Shown: one piece after another, positions 5,123 to 11,200 of the stretch
Layout of the letters: each line of letters opens with the position of its first letter
Numbering within the stretch: position 1 is the stretch's first letter
Virus record (IMG/VR): IMGVR_UViG_3300029319_000293
Location: 1-31,008 of that record
Direction: 5' to 3' (one strand)
Length of the DNA stretch: 31,008 nt
Source: a virus
The notes under the pieces: model-generated
Seen by the model: only the letters and a program-made list of their open reading frames with translations
What the model was told of the DNA's origin: nothing
The model's database searches: none
Made by a program: the position numbers and the translations under genes

Positions 5123-6265
5123 TTATGCCTCAATACTCTGCAAAATATGCTTGATAATTTCTACAGTCCAACCATTACCCAACATCTTATATCTCTGCGT
5201 GTTAGACACATGATTAGTGTAGTTGTCCGGAACTGTCTGCAACCTTTCACACTCCAAAGGTGTTAGCTTACGCCAGGTTAAACCTTCTTGAGCTACCTTT
5301 GGCTCTCTGTTACCACCACCCATAGTGTTTAATGTTGGAGACTTACCTTCTGGGCTATACACTCTTCTTAGTATATCGTGTCCTTTGATGTCAGCAGCCA
5401 TACCAAGCTGTTTTGGCTTTGTTTCAACTAGCGTATTACCTGAACCAGCAGTACCGCCCGATTGAGCAGATAATGTAGAAGATTTACCATCTTGTGAATA
5501 TATTCTATTACCCTGCCCCCCATTTTTAATACTACCAACCTGTTTAGGTTTATCTACAGCTATGACACCATAAGGCACTCCTTTATGCATGTTAGCTGTT
5601 AGGCACATTCCTTTTTGACTTTCATGTTTAATGTAAACATCTTTTCTAGTCTTACCACCACTCCATTTGTCTGAGCTTCTATTCATATAATCTTTTGCTT
5701 CTAATGACAATTCATCATCAACATCAGTTTCTAATATATCCCTTAAAACTATGCCCCTATCTTTTGGTTGTTGTATGTTAGGTATGTTAGTCCAATAGTA
5801 TCTCTGTCTTGATTGTGCAGAAACTAAAGCAGAATTAATAAGTATAGGTTCTATACCAAAAGTTATTTCTGGGTAACACTTGGACACCTCTTGCGAAAAA
5901 ATATCCAAAAACTCTTTCTTCATTCTGACATTCTCTGCTAAAAAGTATTTTGGTTTTATCGCTTTTAACAATCTTATTGCCTCAAAGAATAGTGCCGATC
6001 TAGGATCATCAAAAGCCAACTGCTTGCCTGCAAATGAAAAACCCTGACAAGGTGAGCCAAAGAATATTAAATCTACATCTGCAAAATTTTTAGGATCTAA
6101 CTTGGTAACATCACCCACTTGTATAGTGTTAGGGTAGTTGGCTTGTGTTACCTGGATAGCATACTTATCTATCTCACTTGCATAATATGTTTCAACAGGT
6201 ATGCCGAGCTGATCTAAGGCTATTTGACCACAACTCATACCATCAAACAAACTAAGTACTTTCAA
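5123..6265 (-). CDS. DNA (cytosine-5)-methyltransferase
   Basis: The 380-residue enzyme should methylate C5 of cytosine. Motif I is LSLFDGMSCGQIAL (4-17), motif IV has the catalytic Cys73 in GSPCQGFS, and motif VI is ENV (111-113). Motif VIII is QSRQRYYW (151-158), and the C-terminus has RKLTPLECERLQ and MLGNGWTVEII (motifs IX/X). The target-recognition region (about 215-325) contains two similar units of the type KPKQ-G...R-YS-GKS-TL...GG. Translation must start at a TTG (6265-6263), because the first in-frame ATG would remove motif I. No ribosome-binding site is visible and the upstream stop is 3 nt away, so it is probably coupled. Likely protects phage DNA from restriction. Confidence 0.93.
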   Translation of the reverse strand: MKVLSLFDGMSCGQIALDQLGIPVETYYASEIDKYAIQVTQANYPNTIQVGDVTKLDPKNFADVDLIFFGSPCQGFSFAGKQLAFDDPRSALFFEAIRLLKAIKPKYFLAENVRMKKEFLDIFSQEVSKCYPEITFGIEPILINSALVSAQSRQRYYWTNIPNIQQPKDRGIVLRDILETDVDDELSLEAKDYMNRSSDKWSGGKTRKDVYIKHESQKGMCLTANMHKGVPYGVIAVDKPKQVGSIKNGGQGNRIYSQDGKSSTLSAQSGGTAGSGNTLVETKPKQLGMAADIKGHDILRRVYSPEGKSPTLNTMGGGNREPKVAQEGLTWRKLTPLECERLQTVPDNYTNHVSNTQRYKMLGNGWTVEIIKHILQSIEA

Positions 6266-6268
6266 AAT

Positions 6269-6556
6269 TTATTTCTTGTGTGCTTTCCGAATCGCTTCTT
6301 TACCAGCTTTGGCTATTTTTGCTTGTGTAGGTTTACCTGCGACTTTGGCTCTTTGCTCTAATACTGTAAGTATTTGGATCTTACGTGCATAAGGTTTGTT
6401 TATTCTTTTAACTTTAGCAACTGTCTTACGAGCATCTGTAGGCGTAGCAAACTTAATGCTAACTGTATCTCTTGGGTTTTCGTCTGTATATAACCTTCTA
6501 CCTGAACCCTTAGGTTTTTTACCTGTACCTTTTTTTGGATCTCTACGCTTGACCAT
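6269..6556 (-). CDS. Very basic hypothetical protein
   Basis: The product has 95 residues from the ATG at 6556 (a GTG at 6559 is possible). It opens with MVKRRDPKKGTGKKPKGSGR, followed by LYTDENPRDTVSIKFATP and a Lys/Ala-rich helical C-terminus. Proteins with this opening seem familiar from marine phage genomes, but I know of no tested function. The charge suggests DNA or RNA binding (inference). It overlaps the upstream stop and sits 3 nt before the cytosine methyltransferase, so the two may act in the same process. Confidence 0.75.
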   Translation of the reverse strand: MVKRRDPKKGTGKKPKGSGRRLYTDENPRDTVSIKFATPTDARKTVAKVKRINKPYARKIQILTVLEQRAKVAGKPTQAKIAKAGKEAIRKAHKK

Positions 6557-6774
6557 CACATAAATTTACCATTTATTTGAGACTTTGCCCCTTTATTTAT
6601 TTTAAACTTACCGCCTTTTTTTGTTGCAGTTTTTCTTCTTAAATGTAAAAGATATAACTGTAAATGCATACGATCTGTGATAATCACAGGTAATAGACCA
6701 ATAGGTGTAGTTTCATCAAACCCATATTTGTTCATCATTTTTTGCATTATTGCGTCTGTTTTAAGTGTTTTCAT
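6556..6774 (-). CDS. Hypothetical protein with basic tail
   Basis: The 72-residue product has a helical N-terminal half (IMQKMMNKYGFDETTPIGLLP) and a Lys-rich C-terminus (KKGGKFKINKGAK). No domain is recognised. It starts 4 nt after the upstream stop with no clear ribosome-binding site and shares its stop region with the next gene, indicating coupled translation within the 7279-to-5123 operon. Confidence 0.65.
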   Translation of the reverse strand: MKTLKTDAIMQKMMNKYGFDETTPIGLLPVIITDRMHLQLYLLHLRRKTATKKGGKFKINKGAKSQINGKFM

Positions 6775-6778
6775 AATT

Positions 6779-7279
6779 TTAATCGTTGAAGTCTAAGGGT
6801 TTATCATCATAATTTTCGTCTTGTTTAGTATTATTTTTTTCTTCTAGCCAATAACGATTTTCGTGTGATCTGTTACATATAGTCTCTCGTTGGCGCTCTA
6901 TAGCTTCATTAAGTATTTCTTGCGGGAAGACACCTCTTGGTTCAATATCTTCAGGCAAAGCGCCGGATATTTGATTAGGTCTAGTAAAACCATCATCACC
7001 TAATAAGACCTCAGGTAGCTTTCTTGCACGTACTGGTGTTGTAATTTTTCTTTTCTCGGCAAGATCTTGTTCCGGCCGTATCCAACAACGATACTTATTA
7101 GTATCAGGTATTTTACGTGTTGCATAATCGTAATTGTACTTGTAGCACAAAGCAGCAAAGTTATCACGCTCAGTTTTTGTATCAACAACGATACTGTCTC
7201 CTGGTTGCATTTTTGTAACAACTTTATTGAGTTCCCCTCGTGGTGTTATTTCAATATTTTTTTCGATCTTGTACTTCAT
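6779..7279 (-). CDS. Hypothetical phage protein, first gene of methyltransferase operon
   Basis: The N-terminal ~75 residues (YKIEKNIEI, KMQPGDSIVVDTKTERDNF, TRKIPDTNKYRCWI) resemble a small beta-rich domain often seen alone in phage proteins, with a 'MxxGDS' turn and a final aromatic strand. I cannot name it. The C-terminal ~90 residues are charged, probably disordered, and end in an acidic DDKPLDFND. The ATG lies only 6 nt after a perfect extended -10 box, and the AAGG next to it is too close to act as a normal ribosome-binding site. It leads a four-gene minus-strand operon ending in the cytosine methyltransferase. Confidence 0.75.
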   Translation of the reverse strand: MKYKIEKNIEITPRGELNKVVTKMQPGDSIVVDTKTERDNFAALCYKYNYDYATRKIPDTNKYRCWIRPEQDLAEKRKITTPVRARKLPEVLLGDDGFTRPNQISGALPEDIEPRGVFPQEILNEAIERQRETICNRSHENRYWLEEKNNTKQDENYDDKPLDFND

Positions 7280-7285
7280 GCCTTA

Positions 7286-7294
7286 ATTATAGCA
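7286..7294 (-). promoter_or_regulatory. Extended -10 promoter for the methyltransferase operon
   Basis: The minus strand reads TGCTATAAT, a perfect extended -10 element (TGnTATAAT), with no good -35 box. Six bases separate it from the ATG at 7279, so the message is predicted to be leaderless or nearly so. Confidence 0.55.
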
Positions 7295-7299
7295 GAGCA

Positions 7300-7379
7300 T
7301 TTTGTCGCTAAGGTTGCTCTGAAACCGTAAGTCCGCCGACTTCTCTATTGAGGAGAGTATTGTCAATGAGGCGACAAAA
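7300..7379. other. Multi-hairpin structured element
   Basis: TTTTGTCGC (7300-7308) pairs perfectly with GCGACAAAA (7371-7379). Inside are three adjacent hairpins: GGTT/AACC around 7 nt (7312-7326), AAGTC/GACTT around 4 nt (7329-7342) and CTCT/AGAG around 7 nt (7343-7357). Read on the minus strand this looks like a tRNA with an anticodon-like arm, a long variable arm and a T-like arm but no D arm. The T-loop consensus is missing, so it is not a standard tRNA. It may be a structured RNA, a regulatory DNA site or chance. Confidence 0.4.
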
Positions 7380-7439
7380 AAAGATATAGGGCAGCCAAGG
7401 AGTATTTGGGTAAACCACATGAAAAATACTGCCCTATAT
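7376..7439 (-). terminator. Rho-independent terminator, minus strand
   Basis: The arms ATATAGGGC/GCCCTATAT (7384-7392 with 7431-7439) and AGTATTT/AAATACT (7401-7407 with 7424-7430) form a 16-bp stem with an 8-nt bulge. On the minus strand it is followed by C and seven T (7382-7376). It begins directly after the stop of the 7441 gene. Confidence 0.75.
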
Positions 7440-7440
7440 A

Positions 7441-7689
7441 CTAAACCCCGTGTTTGTATGGATCACAAGCTAAATCAAAATGAATATCAAAAGTTGTGCA
7501 GTCCCATACAGCTTCGGTCCTATCAATTTTTACACCAGTAAGCTTATATACGTTATTGATGTAGTTACTATACAGCTCGTCTTGACACTCGTAGCCGTCT
7601 TTAAAAGCTTGTTCAAAAGCTTGACAACGCTTGTCATCACATAAAAGGTTTTGCTCTTCTTCAAGATGCCATCTACTTGTCTTGCTCAC
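7441..7689 (-). CDS. Hypothetical protein
   Basis: The 82-residue product begins at a GTG (7689), written VSKTSRWHLEEEQ, because AAAGAGG (7699-7693) lies 3-4 nt upstream. The longer frame would start with an unsupported TTG at 7710. It is acidic with four Cys (CDDKRC, YECQDE, WDCT, ACDP) spread along the chain and no clear metal-site spacing. It overlaps the upstream gene by 17 nt and is followed at once by a strong terminator. Family unknown. Confidence 0.65.
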   Translation of the reverse strand: MSKTSRWHLEEEQNLLCDDKRCQAFEQAFKDGYECQDELYSNYINNVYKLTGVKIDRTEAVWDCTTFDIHFDLACDPYKHGV

Positions 7690-7885
7690 GATTACCTCTT
7701 TGTGTCTCAACTAATTTTGATAAAACATTAGCTGTATGTTTTTGCTGATCAGCAGACAGATTGGATATATCTTTTATGCAATCTATCAGCTGCGTAGTAG
7801 TGTGCGAAAGATCTGCTGCAATACTTTCTAAAGCAACCATATTATCTGACGCTAACGGATGAATTTTATCTCTATTTAATTTCAT
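7673..7885 (-). CDS. Hypothetical helical protein
   Basis: The 70-residue product begins MKLNRDKIHPLASDNMVALE at the ATG at 7885 and is predicted to be a long helical, possibly coiled-coil, protein (ALESIAADLSHTTTQLIDCIKDISNL). An upstream TTG reading is less likely. The TAATAT -10 box ends only 7 nt before this ATG, and there is no ribosome-binding site, so the message may be leaderless. Function is unknown. It is transcribed divergently from the exonuclease gene. Confidence 0.65.
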   Translation of the reverse strand: MKLNRDKIHPLASDNMVALESIAADLSHTTTQLIDCIKDISNLSADQQKHTANVLSKLVETQRGNREQDK

Positions 7886-7887
7886 AC

Positions 7888-7920
7888 TTGAAATATTAAC
7901 AAACTGCAATATAATGTCAA
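7888..7920. promoter_or_regulatory. Overlapping divergent promoters
   Basis: Plus strand: TTGAAA (7888-7893), 16 nt, TATAAT (7910-7915), driving the exonuclease at 7954. Minus strand: TTGACA (7920-7915), 16 nt, TAATAT (7898-7893), driving the gene at 7885. Each -35 box touches the -10 box of the other promoter, so polymerase should occupy only one at a time. Confidence 0.6.
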
Positions 7921-7953
7921 TTACTAAATGTAAATTAATTTAATGAGGACCTT

Positions 7954-8823
7954 ATGAAACAATTACCAGAAAGTTTAAGCAAATACGACCATCATGTTAT
8001 AGGAGAAGCAATCTATTTTCCTAACATTTCTAATCACGAATATCACAACTCTGCCGGCGTATCTTCATCTACTATAAGAAAGTTTGGTGTATCTGAACTT
8101 CATGCTGTCAAAGAAGAAATAGAAAGCACACCAGCACTACGGTTTGGCTCAGCTGCTCATGCTTATATTGTTGAGGGTGAACAAAGTTTTGCCAATGAAG
8201 TAGCAATCATATCAGGCAGTATGTATTCAGCAGCTAATAAGGACCTTATAGCAGAATGTGAAGAAAAAGGAATTACTTGCATAAGTCAAAAAGACTTTTC
8301 AACTATTAAAGCTATGTCTGAAAATATGTTGCCTATAGGAGACAAACTTTTACATCCAAGCGAAAGTGAATATCCGAGTGAACATTTCAATTACCCATAT
8401 GAAAGAGCTTTATACTGGTGGGAGGGTGACACACTTTGCAAATTAAAAGCCGATGTCATTAGACACCCAGATGCTCCTATGTCGAATACAAAAGATCTAA
8501 TTGTGGTGGATTACAAAACCACAAAATCATGCGATCCCGATAAATTTGTAAACTCTATCAAACAATACGGCTATCAATATCAAGCCGCTTGGTACACAAG
8601 AGGATTTCAAAAAGCTGGTTTTAATGTCAAAGAATTTGTTTTTGTAGCACAAGAAAAAACTAGCCCTTATGCCTCTAAAATATTTAAATTTGATACAGCT
8701 GATTTAGAAAAGTATTGGATAGAACTAGAATACATAATACAAAATTATGAAAAAATTATGCAAGGAGCCGTACAAAATCTACAAGCATACAACTGCCCAA
8801 ATGTTATAGAGCTAGACATATGA
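7954..8823 (+). CDS. PD-(D/E)XK exonuclease, RecE/exodeoxyribonuclease VIII-like
   Basis: The 289-residue protein fits the RecE-type nuclease family (PDDEXK-like exodeoxyribonuclease 8). Visible landmarks are RFGSAAHAYIVEG (63-75), GDTLCKLKADVI with Asp167, VVDYKTT with Asp186 and Lys188, and the QYQAAWYTRGF helix (208-218) usual in RecB/RecE-like nucleases. Such enzymes resect duplex ends to leave single strands for annealing recombination. GAGG (7943-7946) precedes the ATG. It is co-transcribed with the DUF3310 gene and lies near the DUF669 and Sak4-like genes, which together suggest a phage recombination module. Confidence 0.85.
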   Translation: MKQLPESLSKYDHHVIGEAIYFPNISNHEYHNSAGVSSSTIRKFGVSELHAVKEEIESTPALRFGSAAHAYIVEGEQSFANEVAIISGSMYSAANKDLIAECEEKGITCISQKDFSTIKAMSENMLPIGDKLLHPSESEYPSEHFNYPYERALYWWEGDTLCKLKADVIRHPDAPMSNTKDLIVVDYKTTKSCDPDKFVNSIKQYGYQYQAAWYTRGFQKAGFNVKEFVFVAQEKTSPYASKIFKFDTADLEKYWIELEYIIQNYEKIMQGAVQNLQAYNCPNVIELDI

Positions 8824-9044
8824 AAAAACAAACAGATATGGTGAACACTCCACCGCATTACACTAAGGGTTCAATTGAATTTATTGAAGCGGTTAGAGAA
8901 GCTCTAGGGCAGGAGGGTTTTAAATCTTGGTGCCAAGGCAACGCTATGAAATACTTGTGGCGATATAAACATAAAGGTACAGACATACAGGATCTAGAAA
9001 AAAGTATGTTTTACATCAAAAGAATTATTAAAGAACTCAAATAA
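8820..9044 (+). CDS. DUF3310 family protein
   Basis: The 74-residue protein carries the DUF3310 signature: NTPPHYTKGSIEFIEAVR, a central GFKSWCQGNAMKYLWRYKHKG, then DLEKSMFYIKRI. The same domain occurs in T7 gene 1.7, a nucleotide kinase, and in many small phage proteins. Activity of this short stand-alone form is not established. Its ATG overlaps the exonuclease stop (ATGA), so the two are co-translated. A GC-rich hairpin follows the stop by 4 nt. Confidence 0.85.
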   Translation: MKKQTDMVNTPPHYTKGSIEFIEAVREALGQEGFKSWCQGNAMKYLWRYKHKGTDIQDLEKSMFYIKRIIKELK

Positions 9045-9047
9045 AAG

Positions 9048-9065
9048 AGGGGCCAAAGCCCCTCA
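9048..9065. terminator. GC-rich hairpin between convergent operons
   Basis: GAGGGGC and GCCCCTC form a 7-bp stem around CAAA. On the minus strand it is followed by TTTTATTT, so it works best as a second terminator for the minus operon. On the plus strand no T-run follows, but it sits 4 nt after the DUF3310 stop and may still mark the message end. The gap 9066-9232 holds no gene. Confidence 0.55.
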
Positions 9066-9141
9066 GTACCAATGAAATTAAATATGGAGAAAACCTACAA
9101 CTTTCGTATATAAGTTTTCCTAAAATTATACAGAATAGTTT

Positions 9142-9168
9142 TGAAAAAAAAACCCCTCCGAAGAGGGG
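9142..9168 (-). terminator. Rho-independent terminator of the DUF669/Sak4 operon
   Basis: On the minus strand CCCCTC-TTCG-GAGGGG forms a 6-bp stem with a stable TTCG tetraloop, followed by a run of nine T. This is a canonical intrinsic terminator for the operon that ends at 9233. Confidence 0.85.
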
Positions 9169-9232
9169 CCACAGGATATAAATGAAAAATTTAAAATTTT
9201 CACATTTAGATTACATTATGTCTAAAATGCAA

Positions 9233-9694
9233 TCAACCTCCTAGTGATGGTTTAGCTCCAACGGCAGAGCCAGACCCACTAGAACCTGTATTAGCGGATG
9301 CCATGTAACCTTTAACGTTGGTATATTGTTTAACACCACCGTCAGGTTGATCAACATCTTTAACACCAATAGCTACTCTCAGCAGTTTTCCTACAAGTTC
9401 TTCTTTCTTGTTAGGAAATGCATCAAAACCTACAGCTAAACACAAAGATGAAAAAATTTCGTTAGAAACTCTTTTTGCATTTTCACTACTATGCCACAAG
9501 TTGTAATACTCGGTTTGGTCATAATACTTACCACCTGCTATCTCAAAAATTACTTTAAGGGCCTTATCACCATTTTGTGTAGTGTGGTCCTCAACTTTAA
9601 GAATACAGGCTTCATGTACACCTTTTGGTGCTGCTGTTTTTTCAGATGCAGTTCCTACATCTTTAAAAAAATCTACGCCGTCAAAATCGCTCAT
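9233..9694 (-). CDS. DUF669 family protein, probable ssDNA-binding/recombination accessory
   Basis: The 153-residue protein begins MSDFDGVDFFKDVGTA and has the DUF669 layout: KGVHEACILKVEDHTTQNGDKALKVIFEI, YYNLWHSSENAKRVSNEIFSSLCLAVG and LLRVAIGVKDV, then a Gly/Ser-rich flexible tail. DUF669 genes usually sit beside phage recombination ATPases, as here, and are thought to bind single-stranded DNA. That function is inferred from family context. GGGAG precedes the ATG, which overlaps the upstream stop (ATGA). Confidence 0.82.
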   Translation of the reverse strand: MSDFDGVDFFKDVGTASEKTAAPKGVHEACILKVEDHTTQNGDKALKVIFEIAGGKYYDQTEYYNLWHSSENAKRVSNEIFSSLCLAVGFDAFPNKKEELVGKLLRVAIGVKDVDQPDGGVKQYTNVKGYMASANTGSSGSGSAVGAKPSLGG

Positions 9695-10077
9695 TTCTTT
9701 CTCCCTTTACTAAGTTGTTCAAGAATTAATTTTCTACTCTTGATTTTAAAATTTCTAAATCTTAATTTAGCTATTTCTGAAAATAGATTCGTTAAGTTTA
9801 GATATACAATGTTCAGATCTTTTTCCTGATCCATTTCTAAATCGTCACAATCTCTACACAAAATCTCATAGATATCCATTTGAGCTTGTTTAATTCTTTG
9901 TTCATTCTCAAACAGAATATCTGTATATTCATATGTAGCTTCTTCAAAATCTATGTCTGTAAAACGTTTTCTTTCAGTTTCATCAAACATTTTTAGATCC
10001 GCATATTTTTCTTCCCACATTTGTTCTTCGTCAGGAAAATCAGGATTGACGGGCACAAAATTAGATGGATGCTTCAC
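9691..10077 (-). CDS. Hypothetical protein between Sak4-like ATPase and DUF669
   Basis: The 128-residue product starts at a GTG (10077) behind GGAGG and overlaps the ATPase gene by 17 nt. The N-terminus is acidic (NPDFPDEEQMWEEKYADLKMFDE), the middle helical and the C-terminus basic (RFRNFKIKSRKLILEQLSKGRKK). I do not recognise a domain. Its place between two recombination proteins, coupled to both, suggests it works with them. Confidence 0.72.
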   Translation of the reverse strand: MKHPSNFVPVNPDFPDEEQMWEEKYADLKMFDETERKRFTDIDFEEATYEYTDILFENEQRIKQAQMDIYEILCRDCDDLEMDQEKDLNIVYLNLTNLFSEIAKLRFRNFKIKSRKLILEQLSKGRKK

Positions 10078-10804
10078 TAGCTACCTCCATTTTAGTAGGG
10101 GCCGATTCTACCTGGTTGCTAAAACCAAGTTTGGTAATGACACTCGAAAGATTCGGTTCCTCTAAAGCTTCTAGTTTGCCTGATCTATCTTTACAGACAA
10201 AACCCTCAGCAAGAGTAGTTTGCAACCATCTAGTATGTACTGCTTTACCATCTCCATCTGTTTGTTCCATTACTCTTAAACATAAAACTTCGTCAAAAAA
10301 GTAAGGTATAGATTGTCCTAGCTTAGTACCAATCATTTTTGGTTGGAAAAACCAAACACCATCGTTATTTTCTTTTGCCATCTTGCAAACAAATATAACG
10401 TGCATAGGTAAATCTCTAAACATTCTCATAACATTTGTGCATGTTATCTGAACATTTCCATAAGCTTTACGAGCATCTTTATTTACACTTAATTCGTGGT
10501 CCAAAAGAATCTCTGACATTTCTGATATTGAATCTAGACATACTGTATCATAGTCATGTTCACCCGATTTGAGCTCACCATATATTTGATTCAACTCTTC
10601 ATAAGTTTTTATTTCTATAGCATCAACGTTCTCTTTATCACGAATAGATAGAAGTCCTGCTTCCATGCTTATTACAAGCACTTTGCCAGGAGCCGTTGAG
10701 CATGTATAAGTTTTACCTGCACCAGATTCACCATAAATTAGGATCTTTGCACCTTGTTTATTAACAAGCTGGTCAGGCTTTACTACATTTTTTAATATAC
10801 TCAT
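10061..10804 (-). CDS. RecA-like recombination ATPase, Sak4/AAA_24 type
   Basis: From the ATG at 10804 (behind GGAG with 7-nt spacing) the product is 247 residues. Walker A is GESGAGKT (25-32), Walker B is YDTVCLDSISEM with Asp91, and the order and length match Sak4-like (AAA_24) single-strand annealing ATPases of phages. The family helps pair single strands during phage recombination, usually with an SSB-like partner, here probably the DUF669 protein. An upstream in-frame TTG (10855) overlaps the -35 box and is rejected as the start. It is transcribed divergently from the HTH gene at 10877. Confidence 0.85.
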   Translation of the reverse strand: MSILKNVVKPDQLVNKQGAKILIYGESGAGKTYTCSTAPGKVLVISMEAGLLSIRDKENVDAIEIKTYEELNQIYGELKSGEHDYDTVCLDSISEMSEILLDHELSVNKDARKAYGNVQITCTNVMRMFRDLPMHVIFVCKMAKENNDGVWFFQPKMIGTKLGQSIPYFFDEVLCLRVMEQTDGDGKAVHTRWLQTTLAEGFVCKDRSGKLEALEEPNLSSVITKLGFSNQVESAPTKMEVASEASI

Positions 10805-10819
10805 AAATAATCTCCGTAG

Positions 10820-10855
10820 TTGACAAGATTTTATCAAAGGGTTACGATTTGTCAA
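10820..10855. promoter_or_regulatory. Overlapping divergent promoters with inverted-repeat ends
   Basis: Minus strand: TTGACA (10855-10850), 16 nt, TAAAAT (10833-10828), driving the Sak4 operon. Plus strand: TTGACA (10820-10825), 17 nt, TACGAT (10843-10848), driving the HTH gene. A TATAAA at 10856-10861 is an alternative plus -10. The outer ends TTGACAA and TTGTCAA form a 7-bp inverted repeat. The promoters overlap fully, so use should be mutually exclusive. The HTH protein encoded 22 nt away is the obvious candidate regulator. Confidence 0.6.
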
Positions 10856-10876
10856 TATAAATAATGGAGGAAACTG

Positions 10877-11200
10877 ATGGAATCAGATGCAGAATGGTTC
10901 GTTAATTATTGTCATCGTTTGACAGAAATAAATAAGGACCGTCTTAAAAAGCTCAAAGAACAAGGGCTTCAACCACAATTCGAACATAAAGATGTCAGAC
11001 CTTATACGTTAGGAGAAATGATTAAACATATTGGTATGGAAGAAGCAGCCAAAAAGTTTGAAGTCTCTTTAGCCTCTATTAGGTCATGGCGATGGGGCTA
11101 TAGACGCCCAAGCGTAGAACAAGCAAAAAAAATAATAATAGCAACCAACGGAAGATTAGACTATGAATCAATTTACGGTTGTCCAAATGAAATAAAATAG
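10877..11200 (+). CDS. Helix-turn-helix DNA-binding protein
   Basis: The 107-residue protein has a basic helical N-terminal half and a clear helix-turn-helix around residues 50-90 (KHIGMEEAAKKFEVSLASIR then SWRWGYRRPSVEQAKKI), resembling Cro/CI-like XRE-type regulators. GGAGG (10866-10870) precedes the ATG. It is the first gene of the plus-strand block, directly beside overlapping divergent promoters, so it probably controls the switch between its own operon and the Sak4/DUF669 operon. An alternative is a replication-initiation accessory protein, since the primase-polymerase gene overlaps its stop. Confidence 0.75.
   Translation: MESDAEWFVNYCHRLTEINKDRLKKLKEQGLQPQFEHKDVRPYTLGEMIKHIGMEEAAKKFEVSLASIRSWRWGYRRPSVEQAKKIIIATNGRLDYESIYGCPNEIK

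Noticed and set aside
7067-7330. Plus-strand ORF with hydrophobic stretches, 87 codons
   Set aside because: It is antisense to the well-supported gene at 6779-7279 and the promoter upstream of it, with no start signals.
7300-7379. A standard tRNA gene
   Set aside because: Arms and closing stem look tRNA-like, but the D arm, the T-loop consensus and a 3' CCA are missing, so it is reported only as a structured element.
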